Shown: piece by piece, positions 23,601 through 35,715 of the stretch | Position numbering within the stretch: the stretch's first letter is position 1 | Layout of the letters: each line of letters opens with the position of its first letter | Source of the DNA: Toxotes chatareus | Taxonomy: Eukaryota; Chordata; Actinopteri; Toxotidae | Direction of reading: 5' to 3' | Length of the DNA stretch: 64,000 nucleotides | NCBI GenBank assembly: GCA_016801885.1 | Contig: CM028898.1 | Span: 9,382,177-9,446,176, forward strand | Notes under the pieces: model-generated | What the model saw: only the letters and a program-made list of their open reading frames with translations | What the model was told of the DNA's origin: nothing | The model's database searches: none | Position numbers and translations under genes: made by a program

Positions 23601-26600
23601 GATCTACAGAAAGAGAACTTACTCTTGTTTCCCGTACTTTTCTGTCAGCCTTGGCTGTACTTTGTTTTCAGGGCCAATTAGCTCAAGACCTGCTAAATGT
23701 CAGTATGTTAGTATTGTGTCTGTGAGCACGTTGTCATGTTAATGTTAGCGCTTTGAGCTAAATGCTAAGTAGATCCTCACAGAGTCTTTGCTGTGGACTC
23801 TTAATCTTGTATTTTCTAGTTAAATTGTTGAATTGTGGGGACAACTGCTTAGCTCTCCTTATTGCATGTTGTTGGGTTTCTTCTCGTACAGGTCCAAGTT
23901 GTTCCTCTGCATGTGGGAAACGCTGCTGGGGAGAGACTGCACAGGACTGCCAGACCTGTGAGTTAACACAATGTGCACAGCATGACAGTGACACTTTGGT
24001 GTTTGGTTTTCAATGGAAAAAAAAGTCCAGAGCAGGTGAAGTAGAGCTGAAACTTTTTTTCATTTTTGTTCAAAGTGACCCGTAAATGTGCGTCTGGCTG
24101 TCAGCTTTGTAAAGGTCCCCTGCAAAATGACTGCTGTCACATGCAGTGTGCTGCTGGATGCACAGGACCCAAAGACTCAGACTGCCTGGTAGATGACACA
24201 TACACACACCCACACACGCTTACACAGAAACACACACACTCTGAGATACGCTAGGCCTGTTTGCTGTTTATCTTTTATCTTCAGTCTAATCTTGTTTTCA
24301 GACAATCCTTTGCCATTTGTGGCGTAACATGTTTCCTCCTTCCTTTTCTCTCCAGGCGTGCCGTCACTTCAATGACAGCGGTGTGTGTAAGGAGAACTGT
24401 CCTGCACCCACTATCTATGACCCTGTCACCTTTCAAACCAAACCCAATCCGAACAAGAAGTTCAACTTTGGAGCCACCTGTGTCAAGACGTGTCCCTGTG
24501 AGAATTTATTTTGAAACACTCCAAGATTTCCACAACCACTCCAGGAATTCAAACTGATCAGTGTTCAAATCACCTTTTTGCTTGTGCAAGCCTTTAGGCT
24601 ACCAGCTTCCCATTTAATCATATATGATTCATTTTCATTTTTCCCTTCGCAAAGAATGCCCTTTGAACACTTTGTCTCCCTGTCTGTAGATAACTATCTG
24701 GCTATGGAAGTGGCCTGTACTTTGGTTTGTCCTAAAGCCAACCAGGAAGTTATCATCACCCACCCTGATGGAAACGAGACACAGAAATGTGAAAAGTGTG
24801 AAGGAGACTGTCCCAAAGGTAAGAGTTATGGCTTTGTGGATGTTTTGTGTTCAATATACTATTTATATATACAGTAGCTATCCAGAAGTCCAACAGAGAA
24901 AAAACTATTTCATCTTTTGTGGCTGAGATAATGTTATGGATGAAGTTTTTGGTTCTTCATGTGTGTCACATGGTGCTTCAGCACAGGTGATTATTATTTG
25001 TGCTGCACGTACTGAAATTCTGATGCACCGCAAGCTGATAATGGTTCAAAGTGAATCAACCTGTTTCTGCAGTACCCTGTTTTCACAGTGTTTTTTCTCA
25101 TGAATTGGGATCAGTACATTTAGATAACTGAGATAACTTATGCATAGTAAAAAATTTCCTTTCACTTCAGCTCTAGACTTTAGGGAGGTCCATATTTTAG
25201 TTGGTGGAGTTAGTATTTCAGTAATCAAATTTCTGAATTTCTGATAAATTGGTCCTTTTCTTTGTGGTTTGTATTGCAGTGTGTTACGGTCTGGGTATGG
25301 ACAACCTCGGCGTCATGGACAACCATGGCATTACCATGGTAACATCTTCAAATGTGGAGCAGTTCAACAAGTGTAAGAAGATTTTTGGTAGTCTGGCCTT
25401 TGTCCCACAGAGCTTTGCAAGGTAAGAGATAAACATGCCAAATATGAAATGTATGACTCACAAAGACACTTGAGAAATGACAAATTAAAGTAATCACGAC
25501 ATCCCTCACATTCAGTTCTTCAAATATTTGAGTTTGCAGCAATGTTTGTGGACGATTCTTTGTCCGAGTGGTGAGGAAAATTACTACTCAACCCAAACCC
25601 TGTAGATTACTGAACTGAAATGTACTTCAAAGCCAGACCTGAATTTTTTTTTCTAAGACATTTTTCATTTTTACAGTGTCTCTGTGTCAGCAGAGAAAAG
25701 ATCCACATAATGCCTAGAGAGTGTTGACTCTGTATTGGTTTCTTTTGTACTAAAATTTCTGAAATCTTATTTGTATTTTTATCTTAAAATCAAAACAAAA
25801 ATCTGACATAATCTGCAACACAGGAGATTTAATCAGTGAATAGAGATTAACAAAGACCTTCCACACAGTTGAGCTTCACTCAAATCTTTTGTTATCATTC
25901 ATCCAGGGACCCTGTGACCAACACATCAGGCCTGACTCTGGAGCAGCTGAGCGCCTTCAAGAAACTGGAGGAGATCACAGGTATTGAAGAGGGAGGAAGT
26001 GTTTATCAAACTCTCTTTATTTTAGCCTTGTGTACAGAGCTTACTACATTCTCTCCTCTGGTAGAGCGTGTCTATTATCTTTGTCTGATTTTTTTTTTCT
26101 ATGCAGGCTACTTGTACATTGATGCCTGGCCTGAAGAATGGACTGACCTGAGCGTGTTTGAGAACCTGAAGGTGATCCGTGGCAGGATGCTCTACAAGTA
26201 AGACTTTTAAACTGCCTGCACTACCTGTCTATCAGTACACTCACCTGTCTGTCTCTTCTCTACATCTTAACCTTTCTGTCCTGAATCGTTATTTAGATAA
26301 ACATATTTAAATTGACTCATATACAATCATATAAAATAAACTTTTTTGACATATTACTTTATATTATATCAAGTCAGTGCAGAGTATCTGTTTCTTTCTG
26401 TGTGGTGCGTCACCTCAGGTTACGATGCTGATGTCCATCCACCCACACTGTGCCGTCATTTGTGCTTTGCTTTTTTGGACTATGTCTGTTTGGTTCTGTT
26501 GAGGCAGTTTGTTCACTTTCAGGGCTATAAAGGTTAATTATTAGCCAGCACAGCTGCTTGAACCTGCAGCACATGCCAGCCAGGGTATCAGGACAAGTGT

Positions 26601-27655
26601 GAGATCTGCTCGTCACTGTTTTACAGTGAGGCCTGACATTATGGGCTCCTGTTTGGTAATTAGAGCAGTATGCAGCCATGTCCAAGATTTAGTCTTTTCT
26701 GCTCCATTTTACTAAAACTCATCAACATCTTATTTTCACATTTGCTCATGTTTAGAGTTGAGAATCTCAGGTAATAGTGCACCTTACCAGGCCTCAGTGT
26801 TAAAAAGCATTTCACAATGATGGATGCAGTTTTATGCAAGACCTTGTATTATACCTTTATATCTTTGAGTTCATCTATTTTAACCGAATTTGAAAAGAAA
26901 AGATTCTTACACCTGTCGAGTCCAGGTTTAGGTCAAACTTTTTTGACTTCTGGTCACTCACATCATCTGTTCCTCGTTTTTAGGGGCGTGTTTTCACTTG
27001 CCATCCAAAATCTACACATCCAGTCTCTTAAGTTGCGTTCACTACGCAGCGTCAGTGGAGGTTTGGTTCTGTTGCACAACAATTCCCAGCTGTGCTACAC
27101 CAGTTCACTGCCCTGGGAGAGTCTCCTGCACCCCACCCAGGGACCCCACCGCATCGTCAGCCACAACCGGGACCCCAAAGTCTGTGGTAGGGAAAACACA
27201 CATAGTGTTTGTAGAGCAGAGCAATTCCAAGGCCTATTAAAACTATTGTGGGTTGCACTTTGATCAGGCCAGATACAAGAAACACTCCCATTTATTGTTC
27301 CAACAGAAATGCTGCTGCAAGGACAGTGCATTTTATTTTAAATAACATTCAAGCATGTTATTGCGTTATACTTTTGTAGTGGATGAGAAAGGTGGCTGCT
27401 AGTCTGCACAGCGCTTTTAACACACTGAGTCCCAAGTATTGTTGTTGAGAAGAGGAAAAAAAAAAAAACACGTGCGTCATGCTCTGCTGTATCTGTCCCT
27501 GAATGTGTTTACAGAGACAGAGGGGCGCATTTGTCATCCACTGTGTGACAGGGGCTGTTGGGGTCCGGGGCCCGGCCAGTGTGTGTCCTGCAAAGCTTTC
27601 CGACGTGGCACTGAGTGTGTAGAACAGTGTGACGTCCATCAGGGGTAAGAAAGTT

Positions 27656-27686
<31 letters not shown>

Positions 27687-30600
27687 TTGTGTGGGTGTGG
27701 TTGCACTAAATCAATAACAACCTGAGTGATAATGTTCTAAATAATACAGTATACCGTGTGACATAATCCGCAAACAAGCTCTCCAATAAATAATAAGTAA
27801 AACCAATTATGTATTTGCCTAAAGTAAAGATGTGAACAGGTAGCTGCATGTGGGGTTGACTGGTTTGACAGTCTAAAATGCCAAATGCCACAGTAGTTAC
27901 AATAAATCAATCTGAAAGCTTTTAACTTAAATTGGGCCCTTAAGCAACTGCACACATGATTAACAAAGCAAATACATGTGATAACATGGGCTGATTTTGT
28001 TATCGTCTACTGTACATGTATGTTAGTGTTGTTATATTTACAGAATGACACAGAAGTAAAACAAATTCATTTACAAAAAGAACAAAATGTCCCACTGATG
28101 AAACATGACATGACAAAATATTTTGTCTTTTCTACTATATGTTTGAAAATTTGTACTTTGATGAGACTATGTTATGGGATGTTATGCTACATCTTCTCTG
28201 TGCCTGTGTTTCAGGGCTGTGCGTGAATACACAGACGGCTCCTTATGTGTTGCCTGTCACTCAGAGTGTCGACCAATCAATGGCTCCGCCTCCTGTCATG
28301 GCCCGGTAAGATATATCACCCTCTGTCTGTGTAAAGCAAATGTTAATCCTTATAGAAATGAATATAGGTATTTATAAACAAAAAAGTGCTGAAATTATAA
28401 GTGTGTGTCTTCAGGGAGCAGAACATTGCACAGAGTGTCGAAACTTCCAGGACGGTGAGTCCTGCGTGGACCATTGTCCAAGCGGTGTGAAGGAGGATCA
28501 GCAAACTGTGTGGAAGTACAGCAATGCGACAGGACACTGTCTGCCCTGCAACACCAACTGCACACTGTCGTGAGTGGACACAGCTACACACGACTACAAG
28601 CACCCACTGCACACACAGTGAGAACAATCTCACGCCTAGTGTTTCTCTGTTTCAGCTGCACCGTGATGGATGAAAGAGGCTGCCCCATTGAAACCAGGAC
28701 AGGGTGAGATAACTGTTAATAAACTTAAGAAGCCTGAGCAAGTTATTTTGTTTTCCAGTAATCTTTAGTTACAGTTTCCACCCAGTTCAAACAGGATATT
28801 CTCAGCGCTTCATTTTAGGAACAGGAGCTGTGCTGACCCGTCTCTTCCTGTTTAGGCCAGGTACGACCATCGCGGCTGCAGTAGGTGGGGTGGTGCTCTT
28901 CTTCATCCTGCTGGCTCTGCTGGTCTTCTACCTGAGGAGGCAGAAGAAGCTGAAGAGGAAGGAGACCATGAGGAGGATCCTGCAAGAACATGAGGTGGGC
29001 GCTGAGACTGACAGGAGCACAGGTCACCAATACTGATGCGCTGAGTTGTATTTGGGTTTGACGTGTTGTAGCTTTGGTTGTGTGTTGTTGAAACTAGTGA
29101 GATATTTTTTGCGCAAGCCTAGTGCTTAATATGAATGAAACGTGTGCTTAATTGGGTGTTGTAGAGTGTAATGAAGGAATCTGCCATCTGCTTCTCTCAT
29201 GTGTACAGCTGGTAGAGCCTCTAACACCCAGTGGTGCATCGCCCAATCAGGCTCAGATGCGGATCCTTAAGGAGACTGAGCTGAAAAAACTCAGGGTGCT
29301 GGGTGCAGGGGCCTTTGGCACTGTTTACAAGGTATGTGAGCCAGTTCTTCAGCAGGATCTTCGTGCACTGAATGCACAAATACAGCATTTGTTGTTATTT
29401 TGTTATTTCAAATCACATCTTCAGTGAGATTTTTAAAAGTTTTGATAACTTTTTCAGGGAGTGTGGGCTCCTGATGGGGAAAACGTGAAAATACCAGTGG
29501 CTATTAAGGTATTACGAGAGAATACCTCACCAAAGGCCAATAAGGAAATCCTTGATGTGAGTACAAACCAGATGCACTCATATACATTTACAGTACACAT
29601 AAATAGAGCTCACATCCCCTCAACATCTTGCCTCTGTCTTCTCCTAGGAGGCTTATGTGATGGCGGGGGTTTTCAGCCCTTACGTGTGCCGTCTTCTGGG
29701 AATCTGTCTGACCTCCACGGTGCAGCTGGTCACTCAGCTGATGCCGTACGGCTGCCTACTCGACTACGTCAGGGAGAACAAGGACCGTATTGGTTCCCAA
29801 TTCCTCCTAAACTGGTGTGTCCAGATCGCCAAGGTACGTAAGCAAGAAACTTACAGTAAAATATCATCTTTTTGTTGGCTAAGATGCACAGATTTGTGTT
29901 ACTGCCTGTAGTGGTAGAAGTACAGATGTGTATCTATCTTTGTGAGACAGCTGTGTCTGAATGTTGTTGTTGATTTTCGTTTGTCGTCTTATTTTTCCTT
30001 TCATATTTGATGTGGTACCAGTTTGTATATTTGTGGACACATGGATTTGTGTGTGATGGATCTGTGCGTGTGTATGTCTGTTGGTGTAGGGGATGAATTA
30101 CCTGGAGGAGGTCCGACTGGTCCACAGAGATCTGGCCGCCCGCAACGTTTTAGTGAAAAACCCAAACCACGTGAAGATCACAGACTTTGGCCTAGCCCGT
30201 TTGCTCGACATAGACGAGACTGAGTATCACGCTGATGGAGGGAAAGTAAGATAGAGCTGTGTAAATGCTGTAAGAGCGTCAGCGCAGTTTCAGTTTATTT
30301 ATTTATTTTTTAAACTGGTATCTGTGTGTCTGTGTTTGTAGGTGCCGATTAAATGGATGGCTCTGGAGTCTATTCTGCACAGGAAGTTCACTCATCAGAG
30401 TGACGTCTGGAGCTATGGTCAGTATCACTCAGTGGCACAGTATTTTTAAAAAATGTTAATTTTTCATAATAACTCACTTTTTTCCACTAGTAATTTTAGT
30501 GACAAAATTTGAATATTGTGTTGTGTTGTGAAAATTGTGTTCTGTTTTGGATACTGACGCGCAGATTTTACGTATACTTTAGTTTCATGCCAGTCATCTT

Positions 30601-32478
30601 TACGTGTGTCATTAGTAAATGATACATTTTTTTAAGTGCTGACTAACATTTTGGTGGATATCTTAATTTGGATTAAAGGTTGCAATATTGTAAATCGTTC
30701 ATTTCCCTCTCAGGGGTGACCGTCTGGGAGCTGATGACATTTGGTGCTAAGCCCTACGACATGATCCCAGCGAGGGAAATCCCAGGTGTTTTAGAGGAAG
30801 GAGAACGGCTTCCGCAGCCTCTCATCTGCACCATCGACGTCTACATGATCATGGTCAAATGTCAGTGGTTGCTGTTCTCGCTCCAGCATTGATGTTACAT
30901 TTTGTGTGTGGCTCAACGCAGTCCATTTTCTGTTTGGTCAGAGCAGAAGAGTTAATGTTCATGAAAAGTTTAGTTACATTAGTTACAACATTTTAGGCTA
31001 AATAGTTTGAAAAATAAATTCAAAATCCAGTTCAATCAAGAAGATCTTTAATGTATTTATTGACGATTTATTGACATTGTGAATTTATCTTTGAATGGCA
31101 GGTTGGATGATTGAGCCAGAAAACAGGCCCAGGTTCAAAGATCTGGTGCATGACTTTAGTGCAATGGCCAGAGATCCTCCTCGCTTTGTGGTCATTCAGG
31201 TATATATCCCTGTGTTTCATGTCCGATGTATATTGCTATTTGTTGGACTCGTCACTGTTTATTGCTATTCTGCTTTTGATGTGGTGCTTCAGAATGATGA
31301 GCAGATGAGCATGTCCAACCCAGTGGACAGCCAGTTCTTCCGCACGCTTATGGAGGAAGAGGGTAACAATATGAGGGAACTGCTGGATGCTGAGGAGTAT
31401 CTGGTGCCGCAGCCAAACCTCCTCCCCAGGACTCAGGGAGATGGGGCTCCAGCCAATGGTCCATCCAGACACCAATCACACAGGGTAAGGACAATATTTT
31501 TGACTATATTTGATTATACCTAGACATCAGCATATAAGCATTATGAGTATGAGCATGTTAGCGTTCCATCTAAATGGATCTCCGCTCTCTCTCCAGCAGA
31601 GCAGAGATCAGGGTTTAGATGTCGAGCCCTCCGTCACAGGCGGCCCTCGAAGCATGTACTCCTCCCTGAGCACTCTCAGCCGCAGCCAGTACCCTACCCT
31701 ACCATTAGGAGCCAACGCCTCCAATGGCCTGTGGAGTCCTCAGTACCAGACTCTAACTCGCAGCCCCTCCACCGGAGACCAGTCTGACTCGGTCTTCCTG
31801 GACGGGGCTCCAGATGACCCCTCGTTGCCCCCAGCCAGCCCTGGACGCTACTGCAAAGACCCCACCTACCCCAATGGGAGCCAGTGCAACCTGGAGACAG
31901 ACGGGCCGAATGGCTTTCATCATCCTAATCACCTTCATCACTCACTGCCCAGACGGAGTCATAATCACGCCTTGCCAGGTGAGTGGGTGTGTGAGTGGGT
32001 CTTCAACTGTGGGCCCCCTAAAAAAAAAAAATTACAACATGAAAGAACCTGTACAATACTGAATCACATCTAAGAAGCTTTTGTTCTAACGTTTCTTCCT
32101 TTGTCCACCTGATCAGAGTACGTCAACCAGGAGATTCTGGATCTCAGACCAGGGATCCCCGAGCGGCCCAGCACGCTGCCTCGTAAAGGCTCCAGAATAG
32201 ACCGACGCCTCCCTAATGGCCTGAGCTCTGGTCACAGCGTGGAAAACCCAGGGTATTTGGTCCCTGTGAGCTCCGCATCCCCCACCTCTCCGGCCTTTGA
32301 CAACCCATACTATCTGGACCTTGTGGCCAAAGCCAAAGCGGTAGCAGGGGCTGTTGCAGGGGATGGTGCACCGGAGAGAGACAGAGGAATGCCCAGGCAT
32401 GTGAACGGATTTGTGACCCCCACAGCAGAGAATCCAGTGTATCTGGGACTAGCGGACACCTGGAGTGGACATACTTGA
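15722..32478 (+). CDS. erbb2: receptor tyrosine kinase ErbB2 (HER2)
   Basis: ErbB2 is the ligand-less partner that heterodimerises with EGFR/ErbB3/ErbB4 at the plasma membrane; in fish it acts with ErbB3 in Schwann-cell development. 27 predicted exons: 15722-15794, 22746-22897, 23098-23278, 23422-23562, 23892-23957, 24076-24188, 24356-24497, 24690-24818, 25280-25421, 25907-25980, 26107-26197, 26984-27186, 27515-27644, 28215-28305, 28415-28569, 28656-28703, 28856-28994, 29209-29331, 29458-29556, 29648-29833, 30090-30245, 30342-30417, 30714-30860, 31102-31199, 31293-31484, 31597-31978, 32117-32478. All are in phase: 1296 residues (human 1255). Order: signal peptide (1-22), receptor-L and furin-like Cys-rich domains, TM (about 648-671), kinase with GAGAFG (722-727), VAIK Lys748, HRDLAARN (Asp840), DFG (Asp858). 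The tail has NPGYL and NPVYLGL tyrosine motifs. All catalytic residues are present, so it should be active. Confidence 0.97.
15966..16010. repeat. imperfect (CT)n tract just downstream of erbb2 exon 1
   Basis: The pyrimidine-rich CT tract generates an Arg/Glu-rich open frame on the minus strand that is not a gene. Confidence 0.85.
16650..16896. repeat. interspersed repeat, copy 2
   Basis: This copy contains the core 'gtggttccagcttctcaaat' followed by 'gtgaggatttgctgcttttt', nearly identical to the copy at about 20168, and ends in a 'cagctctag' end like the 'cagccctaa' of copy 1. It lies within erbb2 intron 1. Borders are approximate. Confidence 0.6.
17563..17600. repeat. (CA)n microsatellite in erbb2 intron 1
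   Basis: Nineteen CA units in a row. Confidence 0.95.
18262..18440 (+). mobile_element. tRNA-derived SINE, forward orientation, in erbb2 intron 1
   Basis: The head 'gtgtcccagcggataaagg' is A-box-like and 'ggtttgagtctggcc' matches a tRNA B-box. The body then reads 'gtgcatgtcctccctcct...ctcatttcccgtc' and the tail 'aaaggcaaaatgccaaaaat', as in an abundant percomorph SINE. It is a different family from the one at 8115. Family recognition is from memory. Confidence 0.7.
18625..18850. mobile_element. foldback / MITE-like element with 24-bp inverted repeats
   Basis: Arms 18625-18648 and 18827-18850 are reverse complements with one mismatch in 24, separated by 178 bases. The interior contains a smaller palindrome (cttcttat...ataagaag). 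The structure suggests a non-autonomous DNA transposon; its true ends may lie further out, since 'caccatt' flanks occur on both sides in inverted orientation. Confidence 0.5.
20110..20365. repeat. interspersed repeat, copy 3
   Basis: The core 'cactggttccagcttctt' followed by 'aaatatgaggaattgctgct' matches copy 2 almost base for base. The copy includes a poly-A run near 20314-20328. It lies within erbb2 intron 1. Confidence 0.6.
27661..27686. repeat. (GT)13 microsatellite just after erbb2 exon 13
   Basis: The tract begins 16 bases after the exon 13 donor site. Confidence 0.95.
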
Positions 32479-34415
32479 GGAGAAGGAATAGGAGTAATGT
32501 GATGAACTCAAGAAGTGTCACAGATTGTGTCCTATTGAGGTAAAAGAGGAGTGAGAGAAAGGGAAGATGGATATTTGTGTGGGAGAAATTACGTGGGTGC
32601 GTGTTTGACATTGGGAATGAGCATGTGTGTCTGGATCTTCTCTCAATATCTAGTGAAGCACCCAAATCCAAACCAGTTGAGGTTGTCTGGTGAAAGTCAC
32701 CACACCACCCAGGTGTGGAACACCTTGACTCAACACTGTGTAGCATTAATCTGGTGTCCATGGCATCATTTGTATTCCTGTCTTCCTCTCAGCAATCTGC
32801 GACTTCTCAGTGCCAAAAAGTTTACTCAGCCTCTGTAAATAACTCGGTACTTGATAAGGAAAGCAGTTCACATTTGTGGAGACCCATCATGGTACGAGAA
32901 GGGTTTGATTATCACAGAATCCAGCATGTGGCTGGATTCATGAATGCTGATTTTCTTTTTCTAAACATTCAATTTCTTTTTAACTTTTTAAACATCTGTG
33001 GTTGTTTCTCCATGTGAAGCATTTTTTTTTGTATTTCCTCCTATTCCCTCGTGTGTCCTGGTATGCTACTCAGTCCAACTAAACAGAGAAAAACATATAC
33101 AACGCTTTGACAAAGCGAGCTATGGTATGCATTGAAGATTACGTTTAGTATTCTGGTCACTTTCTCCCAGACCTGATGGGGGTCTTCAGTACACTCAAAG
33201 CCATTTTGTTTTGGCCGGAGAAGGCCCTGCAGCCCATCTGGCTAGTAGACATGCTCCCAGAAAGAAAGGCATCCTGTATGGAGAAGACAGAGGCATTGTG
33301 CCACACTGATGTATGTGGTTGTTAGTGTCTGTGGCTGCAGCTTCTTTGTGGTACAGCGGATGAGATACGAGGTACGGGCAAACCTTTTGAGCTGCACGAA
33401 TCTCAAAAATTCATCGTGAATAAGTGAGTGAGGTGGAGAAAACCTTTCTGAGATTTACAGATATGCAAAGAATTAGGGAGAATTATTTGCATTTTAAAGA
33501 TGCATAACACAGCACATGCTAGCCCCCCCCCCCAAGCTTGTGTTATCACAATGAGCCTTTTGGGGGGTTTTTGTGGCCATTCACTGTGCAAGAAAGTACA
33601 CAAGCTATAGGTAAATATATTCCAAAGGAAGTGAAGAATTTACATGTATATGTACATGTTACCCTTAAAAAAAAAGCAGTTCTGCTGTTTGTGTTTTTGT
33701 GTAAAAGTGAGCAATGCACTGGACCCTGGAACTGAATGTGATTCTGTGGAGGGGAAAAAAGTCGTCGCCCTGCTCGGTTTGGATAATCAATGCATGGCTC
33801 AAATTCCACTTAGCGAGAACACACTGGCATCCCAGTTAATAATCAACAGCATTTTTTTTGAAGACTTTTTTTTTTTTTCTTCATGTTCACTGGTGTTGGG
33901 CTGGGGGAGGTCAAGACAAGTCAATGGACCCATTGTCTGAGTCCCATGTCCTTGTTGGAAAGTCAGCACTCTCCCAAGTCGCATGTCCCAGCGACTGATG
34001 TTGTCACAGCTTTGAAAAGAGCGATTTTTTTTTTTTTTTTGCAGAGGTTTGGAATCAGCAACTGAATGTGTGTTTGGGACTCGATTTTCCCCATGTCTTC
34101 TTGTTGTGCACTAAACAAACTGCAGCTTATAATCCATCTGCAACCAGCTACTACTGAGTTTCAGCATTTTTTCTTTTAAGGAGTAACTTGATGGATAATT
34201 TCTCAGAGGTTGTCCACACAATGAACGGAGTGTGTCTGGTCATGTGTGGGAGGGCTGAGACAGCTCCTCATCATCCTCCACCATCGTGTCAGTTTTACTC
34301 TTTCTTCAAGCTTTCTTTTACCTTTGATGTTCTCATACGGGTTTTGAAGAGTTTTGTTCCAGAATAAGATCTCTAAAAAAACGTACCTAATTTTAGATTT
34401 CTTATATAAAAATAA

Positions 34416-34448
<33 letters not shown>

Positions 34449-35715
34449 TTGGCAAGATTTTATTTCAGTACATTCAACTTTCATAAACTACCGTTGTATA
34501 GAAGGGAATTACTTTTGAATGATGTGATTCATATTACAGTTTTTCATGTTTATATTTTAATAGATATACAGTATAGTATTTTGGAAAGAAATCTTTCATA
34601 TGTATTGTTGCTGTCAGGTGAGGACCTCATATTTCCACAAGGTCAGCGTTTTAGGAGAAAAGCAAAATTTTGATCGACTAAAATGGATTTTTGCGTTGTT
34701 CCTGTGGTACTTTGAAAAGGTTTAGCAACATTAATGAATGTATACGTTTCTCAGCCTATAGAGGAATGTGAAACCCTTCAATTGGAATTTAAAGGAGCAG
34801 CCCATTACGTTTTATAGCACCCAACAGAGGAGAGTGATTTGAGAATATTGGGTGAGTACCTACAAACGTGAACCTCTGCTGGAAATATGAGTTTTTTCAC
34901 AGGATCATAACAATGTTGTAGCACAGTTCACAGATGTCGCCTCTTTGTTGACAAATGTGATATTTTTCATGGTTACAATGAGACCACGACATACACGTTT
35001 AATGCAGTCACAGTTATTGCGCTTGTGTTTACACTGTTGTGTCATTTTTGTATGAATTGTTCACTTTAGATGTCTCATGTAGCCCTCCAGATTACCAAGG
35101 AAACTTACAGTCAAGGTTAAACAACAGACAAGGGGGCGATCTGTTTCCCTCCTCCTCAAAACCATCTGTGTTCTTTCCCCAGTTGGTCTTGTTCTTTCAC
35201 TTAACATTCACTTGTACTAAACTAAAAAATGTCAAAAAAGTAAATGGTTGTTTGGTCCTTTTAAATTGTGTTACAGCGACAGTTTTCGACAGAGGAAACA
35301 TAAACTGAATGAAAATGGGAAGCATACCTGTTTTTGTTTGTTAACCATCTTACATAAGGGTGTTGATATGTCTCAGACGTGGCCGAAGCAGGAAACTTTG
35401 CATGTTTTCATTCAGGAGTGAAGCGTTAGAGGAAAGAAGGAACAGTAAACTGACGGGACTGTGCTGAAGGCTTTATCAAATTAAAAAAAATTGTATCTGT
35501 AATTTACATTCTGAAGAAAAATGTATCTTTTGTACTTTTCATGTGAACATTTTTTATCTTTCACAGTTTGTCTGATTGTAACAGGACATGAATAATAACC
35601 ATTTTATTGGGAGTTTTATAATGCATCCCTTCCCTGTTTGGTCAGTAGGTCCCATTGTGTAAATGTGTAGTATATAAATATATATATATGAATAAAAACA
35701 ATCATTTTGGTAGCT
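32479..35715 (+). other. erbb2 3'UTR (about 3.2 kb)
   Basis: No coding signal follows the erbb2 stop until a good poly(A) hexamer at 35691. The stretch includes a 28-base A tract (about 34420-34447). A short open frame here such as 32551-32838 is not conserved-looking. The extent of the UTR is inferred from the lack of an earlier clear signal. Confidence 0.55.
35691..35696 (+). terminator. polyadenylation signal of erbb2
   Basis: AATAAA follows a TATATA stretch and is itself followed within 80 bases by a GT-rich segment and a 13-base G run, the usual downstream-element composition. Confidence 0.55.

Noticed and set aside
26817..27263. 148-codon plus-strand frame
   Set aside because: Runs over erbb2 exon 12 in another frame and into flanking introns; exon 12 itself is accounted for.
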